The translations under genes were made by a program, and so were the position numbers. The notes beneath the pieces are model-generated. The model worked only from the letters and a program-made list of their open reading frames with translations. It was not told where the DNA came from and ran no database searches. Shown in pieces: positions 17,212 through 25,549 of a stretch of 64,000 nucleotides of DNA. This DNA comes from Paenibacillus albicereus (lineage in GTDB: Bacteria > Bacillota > Bacilli > Paenibacillales > Paenibacillaceae). Where the stretch lies: the NCBI RefSeq assembly GCF_012676905.1, contig NZ_CP051428.1:2690001-2754000 (forward strand). The letters run 5' to 3'. The stretch's first letter is position 1, and each line of letters begins with the position of its first letter.

Positions 17212-17898
17212 CTATGCGCGCAGCCGGTAGCCGACCCCCCAGACGGTCTCGACGTACTTCGGCTCGGACGGCGACTCCTCGAGCTTCTCCCGCAGGCGGC
17301 GGATGTGCACCGTCACCGTGGCGATGTCGCCGAGCGAGTCATACCCCCAGATGCGCTCGAACAGCTCCTCCTTGCTGTACACCTTGCCCGGATGGGAGGC
17401 GAGCAGCTGGATCAGCTCGAATTCCTTGTTCGTCAGGCTCTTCTCCTCGCCGTTGACGGACACCTGATGCGACGCCTTGTCGATGAGCAGGCCGCGCACG
17501 CGGATCTGCTCCTGGGCGCCGGCTTGCCCGGTGAGGCGGTCGTAGCGGCTCAGGTGCGCCTTCACGCGCGCGACCATCTCTCCCGGACTGAACGGCTTGG
17601 TCATATAGTCGTCCGCGCCGAGACCGAGGCCCCGGATCTTGTCGATATCCTCCTTGCGGGCGGTTATCATCAGGATCGGCACCTCCTTCTCCTGGCGGAC
17701 GCGCCGGCAGATCTCGAAGCCGTCCAGCATCGGCAGCATGACGTCCAGCACGACGAGGTCGAACGGCTCCTTGAGCGCCCGCTGCAACCCGACGTCGCCC
17801 CGATGCTCGATGCTGACGGAAAAGCCGTAGCTCTCCAGATAGTCCCTCTGAAGCTCCGCGATGGAGCTCTCGTCCTCGATAATGAGGATCTTCTTCAC
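17212..17898 (-). CDS. OmpR-family response regulator
   Basis: A 228-residue two-domain regulator. The receiver domain has the acidic pocket IIEDESS, the phosphoacceptor Asp52 in VLDVMLPMLDG, and a TKPFSPGE switch region. The winged-helix domain includes the LTNKEFELIQLLASHPGKV and RRLREKLEESPSEPKYVETVWGVGYRL motifs typical of OmpR/PhoB DNA binding. GTG at 17896-17898 overlaps the kinase stop as GTGA, so translation is coupled. It lies between its kinase and the RND pump, which it probably regulates; a perfect 7-bp inverted repeat around 17151-17166 lies in the 113-bp gap before the pump. Confidence 0.93.
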   Translation of the reverse strand: MKKILIIEDESSIAELQRDYLESYGFSVSIEHRGDVGLQRALKEPFDLVVLDVMLPMLDGFEICRRVRQEKEVPILMITARKEDIDKIRGLGLGADDYMTKPFSPGEMVARVKAHLSRYDRLTGQAGAQEQIRVRGLLIDKASHQVSVNGEEKSLTNKEFELIQLLASHPGKVYSKEELFERIWGYDSLGDIATVTVHIRRLREKLEESPSEPKYVETVWGVGYRLRA

Positions 17899-19358
17899 GG
17901 CTCCGCCTCCTTCTCCCGTTCCGCGGCGAGCGGCAGCTCGATGATGAACGCCGCTCCGCCCTGCGGACGATTGGCCGCCGCGATCGTGCCGCCATGCTCT
18001 TCGACGATCTGGCGGACGATCGCCAGGCCGAGGCCGCTCCCGCCGGTCTCGGAGCTGCGGGACAGCTCCGCCCGATAGAAGCGGTCGAACAGATACGGCA
18101 GCGCAGCCGTCTCGATGCCGGGCCCGTTGTCCTCGAGCGTCAGCCTCGCGATGCCGCCGCTAGCCTCCAGCCTCGCCCACACGGAGGGAGGCTCGCTGCG
18201 GCCGCCGTCGCGCATCGGCATGTACTTCGCGCTGTTGTCGAGCATGTTGCCGAGCGCGCGGCTCAGCTTCTCCGGGTCCGCAAGCACAGGTACCGAGGAC
18301 TCGCCCTCCTCCATGGACAGCGCGATGCCGCGCTTATCCATCTCGAACTGCTGGTCCTCCATATAATGCGCCACGAACGCCCGCAAATCCATCCGCGCGA
18401 AGTGGAACTCCTCCTTGTGCAGGTCGAGCTTGGAATAGAGGAACAGCTCGTCGATGAGCCGATCCATCCCGTCCGCCTTGGCATAAACGGTGCGGATATA
18501 CTTCTCCTGCTTCTCCGGCGTGTTGGCGACGCCGTCCATGATGCCCTCGATGTAGCCCTTGATGGCGGTGATCGGCGTCTTGAGGTCATGCGAGATGTGC
18601 GACAGCAGCATCTTGCGGTTCTCTTCGTACTGCTGCATCTGCAGGATCGTATCCTTGAGGCGCTGGCGCATCTCCTCGAACGCCGTCCCGACCTCGCCGA
18701 GCTCGTTGCGCGAGCGGGGCAGCGGCACCGGCTCGAGGTTGCCCTCCTTGAGCGACAGCGCGGCGTCCCGCAGCGTCGACAGCGGCCGCACGATGCTGCG
18801 CGAGACGACGACCGTCATGAACACGCTGACCAGCCCGACGAGCAGCAGCATGCCGAGGGCGCTCACCGGCCGCCAGATGACCGGGATGTCGTCCTTGCGG
18901 AAGATGAGCGCCGCTTCGGATGCGGTGCCGTCTCCATAGCGGAAGTCGAACGTATAGACGCTGTACGAGAAGCCGCCGACCGTCTTGTCGACGGAATGGT
19001 TCTTGCGGTCCGAAAACCAGGCTTTCGGGTCGTCGCTCGCCTCCGCCAGTTCCGAGACGTACAGCCCGCTTCCTGGGATCGTCAGCACGAAGCCGCTGCC
19101 CACCGCTTCGAGCCGCTCGTCGATGTCGGCGACGTAGGACTCGTCCAGCAGCTTGTCCGCGTCGTGGTTGAGCACGTACCACATCTCGCCCAGCTGCACG
19201 GACTGGCGGTACGTCTTGTCGCGGTTCTCCTCGAAGAAGTCCCGTACGTCGTCGTAGCCGAGCAGATAGATGACGGTCATCATCATGATTCCGAGCAGCA
19301 CGACCGGGATGGCTGCCATCGCGATGTAGGACAGCAGCAGCCTGATGCGGATCGACAA
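17895..19358 (-). CDS. Membrane sensor histidine kinase
   Basis: A 487-residue kinase: membrane helix (about 5-28), an extracellular sensor of about 150 residues, second helix (about 185-208), HAMP linker, HisKA box SHISHDLKTPITAIKGY with the phosphoacceptor His near residue 256, and an HATPase domain with DNSAKYM, DNGPGI and GGSGLGLAI. I take TTG 19356-19358 as the start because GGGGGGTGATCC lies just upstream and the sequence becomes protein-like there (SIRIRLLLSYIAM). The kinase is transcribed before its regulator, the reverse of the common order. Signal unknown; the pump gene downstream suggests a cell-envelope or antimicrobial stimulus. Confidence 0.9.
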   Translation of the reverse strand: MSIRIRLLLSYIAMAAIPVVLLGIMMMTVIYLLGYDDVRDFFEENRDKTYRQSVQLGEMWYVLNHDADKLLDESYVADIDERLEAVGSGFVLTIPGSGLYVSELAEASDDPKAWFSDRKNHSVDKTVGGFSYSVYTFDFRYGDGTASEAALIFRKDDIPVIWRPVSALGMLLLVGLVSVFMTVVVSRSIVRPLSTLRDAALSLKEGNLEPVPLPRSRNELGEVGTAFEEMRQRLKDTILQMQQYEENRKMLLSHISHDLKTPITAIKGYIEGIMDGVANTPEKQEKYIRTVYAKADGMDRLIDELFLYSKLDLHKEEFHFARMDLRAFVAHYMEDQQFEMDKRGIALSMEEGESSVPVLADPEKLSRALGNMLDNSAKYMPMRDGGRSEPPSVWARLEASGGIARLTLEDNGPGIETAALPYLFDRFYRAELSRSSETGGSGLGLAIVRQIVEEHGGTIAAANRPQGGAAFIIELPLAAEREKEAEP

Positions 19359-19515
19359 CGGATCACCCCCCCGATGCTTTGGTCCTGCCGCGCCTGTTTC
19401 AGTGTAACCGACAGTTCTAAACGATTGAGGAAGCAATTCTTACAAAAGTATAAACCATTTCCATTCGTTTCATCATCCGGCGGCCCGATCGGCATGCTGG
19501 AGCGGAACGCGGCCG

Positions 19516-19541
19516 AAAAAAAAAAGGACCCCTCGGGGTCC
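19516..19541 (-). terminator. Terminator of the DUF4184 gene
   Basis: GGACCCC-GA-GGGGTCC followed by about ten T on the minus strand, directly abutting the stop codon of the DUF4184 gene. The remainder of the gap to the kinase start (to 19358) shows nothing else recognisable. Confidence 0.9.
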
Positions 19542-19542
19542 G

Positions 19543-20535
19543 TCAGACAGCCGGGCCGGATCGCCGCTGCGGATGCTGCGCCGTCCCGCTCGCCGTCGCG
19601 CGGACTGGCCTCGCAGAGGCGGAAAGCGCGATGAAGGCGATCGACAGCAGCCATATGTACAAGAGCCAGAGCGGCAGCTCCGCTGCGGAAAACCGTTCTC
19701 CTCCGACGTCGCGGGCCATCATTACCGCCTTGTAGCCCGCCGCGAGCAGCGGCACGAGCGCGGAGCCGGCGAGCTTGAGCGGCAGGCGGCCGGGGCCCAG
19801 CAGCAAGCCCGCCGCGAACAGGCCGTACAGCGCCGAGCTGCAGGCGGCGACCAGCCACAGCACCGGATTGTCGGGCGACGGGGCGAGCAGCAGCTTGGGC
19901 ACGAACAGGAGAAAGCCCAGCGCAGCGGCAAGCATCCAGCGGGCGAGCAAGGCGAGCGGCCGAGCGGCGGAGCTCGCAGCGGCGCGGGCGGATCGGCGCC
20001 AGCGGGCGTAGTCCGTTGCCAGCCAAACCGCGCCTGCCAGCAGGCCGAGCATCGACAGCAGGTACTGGAGCCAGCGGTACACCGGCAGCCCCGCATGATG
20101 CGCGTGAAAGAGGTCGGGGCGCCAAAGCACCAGCCAGCCGTACGTATGCGTCATCCCATCGACGAACAGATGGCTGAGGAAGCCGATATAGAGCGAAAGC
20201 AGAAACCAGGCGGCGGCGCGCGGCGATTCCAGCGCGAAGCGCCGTCCGGCGATTCGGTCGGCCGCATAGCGGTCGAGCCGCAGCGCGGCGGGCAGCAGCC
20301 GCGGCAGCAGCGGCGCGAGCAAGAAGTGCCACGCGGCTGCGGCCGCGAGGCTGAGCGGCACGCCCAGCAGCAGGAAGCCCGGCCAGGAATGGCCGATCGA
20401 GCGGAACGGCTCCATGGCGACGAAGTACTCCATGTCCGGCGTCATGCTGCCGAGCAGCAGGCCGGACAGGCTCAGGCTCGGCGCGAGCCGGCGCAGCGGC
20501 ACCGCGAACAGCGGATGCGAGAACGTGAACGGCAT
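19543..20535 (-). CDS. DUF4184 family membrane protein
   Basis: A 330-residue integral membrane protein with about seven helices. The N-terminus PFTFSHPLFAVPLRRL and MTPDMEYF are the conserved signatures of DUF4184, and histidines recur in FLSHLFVDGMTHTYGW, a pattern shared with membrane-bound metal-dependent hydrolases of the YdjM type. This makes metal binding plausible but no activity is known. AAAAGGAGGCCGAC precedes ATG at 20533-20535. The C-terminus turns charged (HPQRRSG). It is flanked by a strong terminator downstream and the MFS gene upstream (122-bp gap without any gene). Confidence 0.8.
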   Translation of the reverse strand: MPFTFSHPLFAVPLRRLAPSLSLSGLLLGSMTPDMEYFVAMEPFRSIGHSWPGFLLLGVPLSLAAAAAWHFLLAPLLPRLLPAALRLDRYAADRIAGRRFALESPRAAAWFLLSLYIGFLSHLFVDGMTHTYGWLVLWRPDLFHAHHAGLPVYRWLQYLLSMLGLLAGAVWLATDYARWRRSARAAASSAARPLALLARWMLAAALGFLLFVPKLLLAPSPDNPVLWLVAACSSALYGLFAAGLLLGPGRLPLKLAGSALVPLLAAGYKAVMMARDVGGERFSAAELPLWLLYIWLLSIAFIALSASARPVRATASGTAQHPQRRSGPAV

Positions 20536-20657
20536 GTCGGCCTCCTTTTCAGCCTGATCGGGCGCAGGTCCCGATTCCCGCGAAATCCGGGAACCGGGAC
20601 GGCGCCTCTTTCTGCTACGACGAGCATCGGCTGGAAAAGGCTTCTATAAAATGCGGT

Positions 20658-21911
20658 TCAGCCTGCGCCGCCCTCCACGCCTCCTCTGCGCCGCAGCATG
20701 CCGGCGGCGAACAGCAGCGTGCCGATCCAGCCGCATGCCGAGGCGAACAGCAGCATCCAGCTCAGCGTCAGATGGTCCGACAGGCCGGTGCTGAGCAGCG
20801 GCCCGACCGTGCCGCGGATGCCGAACAGCATGAGGTGGATCGAGAAGACGGCGCCTTCGCGTCCAGGGGCGAGGCGGAAGATGAACGCCAGGATGCCGAT
20901 GTCCCAGATCGCCTCGCCCATGCCCTGGATAAAGTTGCCGAGCATGACGGCCTCGTACGTGCCCCAGAGGCCGTACAGCATCGGCACGACCGCATAGGCG
21001 CCGATGCCGGCGAGCAGCGTATAGCGGATGTCGAACCGGTCCAGCATCCTCCCCGCGATCAGGTAGGTGAGCAGCAGCGCCGTGAAGTAGGCGACACGCG
21101 TCAGGCCGATCTCGGCATTGGACAGGCCGAGGTAGGATACCTGGAAGATCTGGTAGAGCGGATAGGCGAGCATGTTGCCGAAGCCGGCGAACATCGTCGC
21201 GCCGAGAAACGCCGCCAGCGGCCGGTTGCTCTTGACGAGCTCCCATTGGGACCGGGGGCTGAAGCGCGGCGGCGCCGTCCGGCGCGGCGGCTCCTTGCGC
21301 AGCTTCATCGTCTGGAACAGCAGGATCGACGCGACGCCCATGAGCGATGCCGCCGCCAGCGGGCCGGACGGACCGGACGCCTCGGCCCAGATGCCGACCA
21401 GATACGACATCGGAATCATGAGCACGCCGGAGGCCATCCGTACATAGCCCATCAGGCGTCCCCGCAGGTCGGGCGGATAGATTTTGGGCAGGAACGCCGC
21501 GTAAGCCGGCGCCTGAATGCCCATCAGCAGCTGGAAGGCGAACGCCGTCGCCACATAGACCTGCGGATCCGGAAACAGCGCCGGAAGCAGGATGAGCAGC
21601 CGTCCGATCAGATTCGGCAGGACGACGTAAGGCTTCGGCTTGCCGCTGCGCTCGATGAGCGCCGCCCATAGCGGGGAGAAGATCAGTCCGACCGCCGGCG
21701 CGGCGGCGAGCAGGCCCGCCTCCGCGTTGCTCGCCCCCTGCTTGAGCGCGAACGTGATGAAAAACTGGTTGATGACGACGTTGAACAAGCTGAACAGGCA
21801 GGTGGCCGCAAGGTCGATCCTCGCGTTGAGCCAGACTCGGGGGCTCATGACCATGCCGAATTTCAGCAGACGGGCCCTTCCTGGCCGTCCTTCTGCTTGC
21901 ACTTGATGCAC
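20658..21911 (-). CDS. Major facilitator superfamily transporter
   Basis: About 417 residues with twelve predicted helices. A loop after helix 2 (SPLWAALIERSGKPKPYVVL) and the PPDLRGRLMGYVRMASG segment are typical of MFS proteins, where R-G-R-x-G lies between helices 4 and 5. No substrate-specific motif stands out. The start is uncertain: GTG at 21909-21911 gives an amphipathic extension and has only a weak GAAGAAG site upstream, while ATG 19 codons later (MVMSPRVWLNARIDLA) begins just before helix 1. Monocistronic as far as can be seen; no clear terminator follows. Confidence 0.82.
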   Translation of the reverse strand: MHQVQAEGRPGRARLLKFGMVMSPRVWLNARIDLAATCLFSLFNVVINQFFITFALKQGASNAEAGLLAAAPAVGLIFSPLWAALIERSGKPKPYVVLPNLIGRLLILLPALFPDPQVYVATAFAFQLLMGIQAPAYAAFLPKIYPPDLRGRLMGYVRMASGVLMIPMSYLVGIWAEASGPSGPLAAASLMGVASILLFQTMKLRKEPPRRTAPPRFSPRSQWELVKSNRPLAAFLGATMFAGFGNMLAYPLYQIFQVSYLGLSNAEIGLTRVAYFTALLLTYLIAGRMLDRFDIRYTLLAGIGAYAVVPMLYGLWGTYEAVMLGNFIQGMGEAIWDIGILAFIFRLAPGREGAVFSIHLMLFGIRGTVGPLLSTGLSDHLTLSWMLLFASACGWIGTLLFAAGMLRRRGGVEGGAG

Positions 21912-22048
21912 CTTCGCTTCTTCGAATGATCTTGCCGGACGAAGTGGCTTCGTCCGGCCGCATCCACATTATGGTCCAACGGAACCGGCGTGTACATCTT
22001 TTTTTGAGGCGGCGCCGCCCTTGGCGCGCCGCGTGCGAACTCCCGCAG

Positions 22049-24700
22049 CTAGCGCAGCGCCAGCAGCAGCAGACACGCCGCCGAAGCGCAGGCCAGCAGC
22101 AGCAAGTCCGCGCGGGTGAACCGCAGCCGGAACGCCGCCGTCTTGCCGGCCGCGCCATGTCCGAACCCGCGCGCCTCGAGCGCGTCGGCCACCGAGTCGC
22201 CGAGCCGGATGAGCGACAGCAGGAACGGCAGCACGATGCGGGAGAGCATCGCCGCCGGAACCTTGCCTGGACGCGCCGCCAGCTTGCCTCGAGCCGCCGC
22301 AATGCGCGCGTACCGTCCCCACTCTCCGGCCAGCAGCGGCAAAAAGCGGAACAGCAGCGAGATGGACAGCGTCACTCGCGACACCGGCGCGCCGAAGCGG
22401 GCGAGCGGCCGCAGCAGCTGATCCGCGGCCCGCTGCAGCCGGAAGGGCGGCAGCAGCGAGAGCAGCGGCAGGCCGAGCAGCAGCACGGCAAATAGGCGCG
22501 TCAGCTTGAACAGCGTCAGCGCAGCGGACGGCGCATCGAACCCGATCGGCGACAGCTGGATGCCGGCGATGGCCGCCAGCGTCAGCGCAAAGACGGCATA
22601 ACCGCGCGCCAGCGGCAAATAAAGCCGGATGCGCTCCCGCTGGCTGGCCGCCAGCAGCACCGCTCCGGCGAGCGCCAGCGTCAGGCCGGTCCAATTGCTC
22701 TGGGCCATGACGCCGGCGCCGACGAGCAAATACGACGCGACTAGCGCGCGCGGGTCGGGCAGGCCGCTGCCGGGCAGGCGCGCTTGCGCGCCGGCTGCGT
22801 CGGGCTGCGGCTCGGCCGGCGAGTCGGGCGAGTCGGCATCTGCGGGCGTTTCGGCCGCGCAGTCGGACTCCGCAGCGAGATCCGCGCCCGCCAGCCGCTC
22901 CGCCAGCTCCTCCGGCTCGAGCCAGAGGCGTCCCTCCTCCGCCGCGCCGAAGCGCGCGGCTGCGAGCAGCTGCGGCGGAGCGGCGCCATCCCCGCGCGCG
23001 GCAAGCTGGCGGGCATAGCTTTTCGCAGGCAGCGTCTCCTTGAGCGCGCCTGCTTCCATGACGGCGACGCCGTCGGCGATCGGCAGCAGCGCCGCAAGGC
23101 TATGCGCCGACACGACGGCCGAGCCCCCGTGCGCCCGGTGCCGCCGCAGCAGCTCCGCCAGCCGCTCGATCCCCTCGGCGTCCAATCCGGCCGCCGGCTC
23201 GTCCAGCAGCAGCCATTCCGGCCCGCCGACGAGCGCGCAGGCCAACGCGAGCCGGCGCTGCTGGCCTCCGCTCAGCGTCAGCGGGTCCTGCTCCAGCAGC
23301 CGCTGCGGCAAGACAGCCTGCCGCAGCGCTTCCGCTATGGCGCCGTCCCGCTCGGTTGCCGTCAGCCGGAACGGCCGCGCGGAGTACTCGAGCTCTTCCC
23401 TCACCGTCCGCGCGAACCACTGCGTCTCGGACTGCTGGAGCGTCGCGCCGAGCCGAAGCAGCACGGCCCGGTTCGGCCGCTTGCCGAGCCAGAGCCGGTC
23501 GGGACCGTATCGGATCGTTCCCGTCGAAGGCATCCGCAGCCCGGCCAGCGATTCCAGCAGCGTCGACTTGCCGGAGCCGTTGCTGCCGACGAGCAGCAGG
23601 ATGCGCCCTGGCGGCACCCGCAGCTCCGTCGCGGCTCCCTTGCCCACGTCAGCCGCGTCGGGACGGAACTGCTCCACCGCCAAGCCTGATTCGGCCGCAT
23701 CGGCAAGATCGGCGTCCTCCATTCCGCGCCGGCGGCGATCGATCGCGACGGAGCGCTCGCCGCGCGCAGACTCCTTCTGCTCCGCGCCGTCGGGTCCGCC
23801 TCCATCTGCCCCGTCGGACACCGCTCCCGACGCTTCGGCGGCATGCCTTTCGCCAGACGACGGCTCCAGCGCCGGGGCGAGCTCCTCCAGCCGCAGCGGC
23901 AGCCGGCTCAGCCTCCGGCCCCGATCCTGCAGCGCCCAAGCCGCGCGCACGGCATAAGGCGCGGCCAGCCCGACCCGCTCGCAGGCCGAAGCCTCTCCGC
24001 CCTCCCGAACGAAAAACGCATCGGCGCGTCCGTCGAAATCAATCTTGCCGTCCGCCAGTGCCAGCACGCGGTCCTCTCTCTCCAGCTCGTCCAGCCGCTG
24101 GGTGCACCATACGACGGCCGCCCCGGCCCGGTGAAGCTGCCGCACTTGCTGGAGCACGAGCCGCGCCGATTCCGCGTCCAGCATCGACGTCGCCTCGTCG
24201 AACAGCAGCGCCGGCGAGCCGGCCGCGACCGCGCCGGCGATGGCGACGAGCTGCTTCTGCCCGCCCGAGAGCCGCTCCGCCGGCGTGTCGGCCAGCGCCT
24301 CCAGGCCGAAGCGCTTCAACGTCTTCTGCACCGTGCTCAAAATCCGCGATCCTTCCATGCCCGCGTACTCGAGCGTGAGAATAAGATCCTCCCTCGCCGT
24401 CGATCCGACGAGCGCCGCATCGGGCTGCTGCAGCACGACGGCAAAAGGCCGTTCGGCGAAAGGCGCGGCGGCGAACCGCTGATGCCGGATTCCGTCAGGC
24501 GAAGCGCCGAAGCCCGCCAATTCGCGAAGCAGCGTCGACTTGCCGGAGCCGTTGCTGCCGCATAGAGCGAGCCACTCTCCCTGGCGCAGCTCCAGGCTGG
24601 CCGGCCCTAATATCGTTCGAAGCCGCTCCTGAACGACTCTCTGCACGATATGCCCGTCCCAACGGACAAGACGTTCTTCCGCTGCTTGCGCCCTTTGCAT
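22049..24700 (-). CDS. Fused ECF transporter: two EcfA-like ATPases plus EcfT
   Basis: An 883-residue single chain joining three subunits of an energy-coupling factor vitamin transporter. ATPase 1 (about 1-230): Walker A SNGSGKST (49-56), LSGGQ (144-148), Walker B LLFDE (165-169), but Gln201 in place of the switch His (WCTQRLDELE). A polar linker (about 270-350). ATPase 2 (about 355-560): Walker A at 372-379, LSGGQQRR, LLLDEPAAGLD, His533 in SAHSLAAL. EcfT-like part (about 648-883): hydrophobic helices and two Ala-Arg-Gly coupling motifs (AAARGKL and LEARGFG). ATG at 24698-24700 was chosen over TTG further upstream, which overlaps a T-run. Divergent bioY nearby suggests biotin uptake, with BioY as the S component. 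Confidence 0.87.
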   Translation of the reverse strand: MQRAQAAEERLVRWDGHIVQRVVQERLRTILGPASLELRQGEWLALCGSNGSGKSTLLRELAGFGASPDGIRHQRFAAAPFAERPFAVVLQQPDAALVGSTAREDLILTLEYAGMEGSRILSTVQKTLKRFGLEALADTPAERLSGGQKQLVAIAGAVAAGSPALLFDEATSMLDAESARLVLQQVRQLHRAGAAVVWCTQRLDELEREDRVLALADGKIDFDGRADAFFVREGGEASACERVGLAAPYAVRAAWALQDRGRRLSRLPLRLEELAPALEPSSGERHAAEASGAVSDGADGGGPDGAEQKESARGERSVAIDRRRRGMEDADLADAAESGLAVEQFRPDAADVGKGAATELRVPPGRILLLVGSNGSGKSTLLESLAGLRMPSTGTIRYGPDRLWLGKRPNRAVLLRLGATLQQSETQWFARTVREELEYSARPFRLTATERDGAIAEALRQAVLPQRLLEQDPLTLSGGQQRRLALACALVGGPEWLLLDEPAAGLDAEGIERLAELLRRHRAHGGSAVVSAHSLAALLPIADGVAVMEAGALKETLPAKSYARQLAARGDGAAPPQLLAAARFGAAEEGRLWLEPEELAERLAGADLAAESDCAAETPADADSPDSPAEPQPDAAGAQARLPGSGLPDPRALVASYLLVGAGVMAQSNWTGLTLALAGAVLLAASQRERIRLYLPLARGYAVFALTLAAIAGIQLSPIGFDAPSAALTLFKLTRLFAVLLLGLPLLSLLPPFRLQRAADQLLRPLARFGAPVSRVTLSISLLFRFLPLLAGEWGRYARIAAARGKLAARPGKVPAAMLSRIVLPFLLSLIRLGDSVADALEARGFGHGAAGKTAAFRLRFTRADLLLLACASAACLLLLALR

Positions 24701-24740
24701 GTCCTGATTCCATCCTTCTGCCGGCTTCGGCCTGGTCTGC

Positions 24741-24773
24741 AAAAAAAGGCCCGGTCCGGCTTCTCAAACCGGG
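24741..24773 (-). terminator. Terminator-like hairpin in the ECF gene leader
   Basis: On the minus strand CCCGGT pairs with ACCGGG (12-nt loop) and is followed by CC and seven T. It stands between any promoter near the BirA-like site and the ECF start, so it could stop readthrough or act as an attenuator. It also overlaps the -35 region of bioY on the other strand. Confidence 0.45.
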
Positions 24774-24789
24774 AAGGCTATGCTACAAT
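24761..24789 (+). promoter_or_regulatory. bioY sigma-A promoter
   Basis: TTCTCA at 24761-24766 and TACAAT at 24784-24789 with a 17-bp spacer. The start point would fall in the BirA-like operator directly downstream. Confidence 0.6.
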
Positions 24790-24794
24790 CCGTT

Positions 24795-24828
24795 CTGTCA
24801 ACCAAATCTATCATATCAAGGTTAACCT
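24795..24828. promoter_or_regulatory. Probable BirA operator upstream of bioY
   Basis: CTGTCAACC and GGTTAACCT form an inverted repeat with a 16-bp spacer, close to the known Bacillota BirA consensus (TTGTTAACC, spacer 14-16, GGTTAACAA). Position at the transcription start fits repression by biotinyl-AMP-loaded BirA. Confidence 0.75.
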
Positions 24829-24869
24829 ATCAATCTGAAGTTCCGACATCACCAAAGGAGAGATTGTTC

Positions 24870-25484
24870 GTGCCCACCGTATCTCCGCTTCGCCGCATCG
24901 TCTTCATCGCGCTGTTCGCCGCCCTGTTCGTCGTCTTCAGCGCCATCCAGATCCAGCTCGGCTTCTCCCCGGTGCCGTTCACGCTGCAGACGATGGCCGT
25001 AGCGCTCGCAGCCTCGTTCCTCGGGGCCAGGGACAGCTTCCTCAGCCTCATGCTTGTCTATGCCCTTACCGCGACCGGCTTGCCGCTCATCGGCTATAAA
25101 GGCGGACTCTCGCTCTTTGCCGGACCGACGGCAGGATTTCTATGGATCTTCCCGGCGTGCGCCTTGCTGATCGGGCTGATCGTGCCGCGCCTGCTCGCCC
25201 GCACCGCGGAGCTCGGCCCCGTGCGGACGTTCCTCGGGACGCTGATCGTCATGGAGCTGTTCGGCTCTCTGCTCGCCTACGTGGGCGGCATCCCATGGCT
25301 GATGCAGGCGACCGGCATGAGCTTCGCCAAAGCGATGGCCGGCGGCTGCTATCCGTTTCTGCTGCCCGACCTGCTCAAGAACATCGTGGCCGCCGCAGCA
25401 GCCGTCGCGCTGCGCTCCTACCTGCCTTCGCTGCGGCTGCTCCGCGCAGCCGAACGTTCCGAGCATCCGACCGCAGCCGCATAA
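24870..25484 (+). CDS. bioY: Biotin ECF transporter S component BioY
   Basis: A 204-residue integral membrane protein with six predicted helices. The stretch SPVPFTLQTMAVALAAS and the GPTAGFLWIFPACA segment are characteristic of BioY, the biotin-binding substrate unit of ECF transporters. GTG at 24870-24872 is preceded by AAAGGAGAG at good spacing. The gene has its own promoter with a BirA-like operator, so it should be repressed when biotin is plentiful. The energising ATPases and EcfT it needs are probably the fused protein encoded divergently next door. The C-terminal tail is hydrophilic (AERSEHPTAAA). Confidence 0.93.
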   Translation: MPTVSPLRRIVFIALFAALFVVFSAIQIQLGFSPVPFTLQTMAVALAASFLGARDSFLSLMLVYALTATGLPLIGYKGGLSLFAGPTAGFLWIFPACALLIGLIVPRLLARTAELGPVRTFLGTLIVMELFGSLLAYVGGIPWLMQATGMSFAKAMAGGCYPFLLPDLLKNIVAAAAAVALRSYLPSLRLLRAAERSEHPTAAA

Positions 25485-25495
25485 GCATTCGCAGC

Positions 25496-25532
25496 AAAAA
25501 ACAGCCGCGCCCATGGCGCGGCTGTTTTTTTT
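25496..25532. terminator. Bidirectional terminator after bioY
   Basis: CAGCCGCGCC-CAT-GGCGCGGCTG, a 10-bp perfect stem with AAAAAA on the left and eight T on the right. It serves bioY on the plus strand and the converging alcohol dehydrogenase on the minus strand. Confidence 0.93.
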
Positions 25533-25549
25533 GGCTTCCGTCTTCGCGA

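Noticed and set aside
21958-22040. Possible terminator around the GGCGC-rich inverted sequence near the MFS/ECF gap
   Set aside because: The T-run precedes rather than follows the stem in the direction of both flanking genes.
20644-22302. A 552-codon minus-strand frame overlapping the MFS and ECF genes
   Set aside because: It is an alternate frame across two better genes; its content is Arg/Ala-rich without membrane helices.
24740-24742. TTG as the ECF fusion start
   Set aside because: It lies in the T-run of a hairpin with no ribosome site; ATG at 24698-24700 is more plausible.
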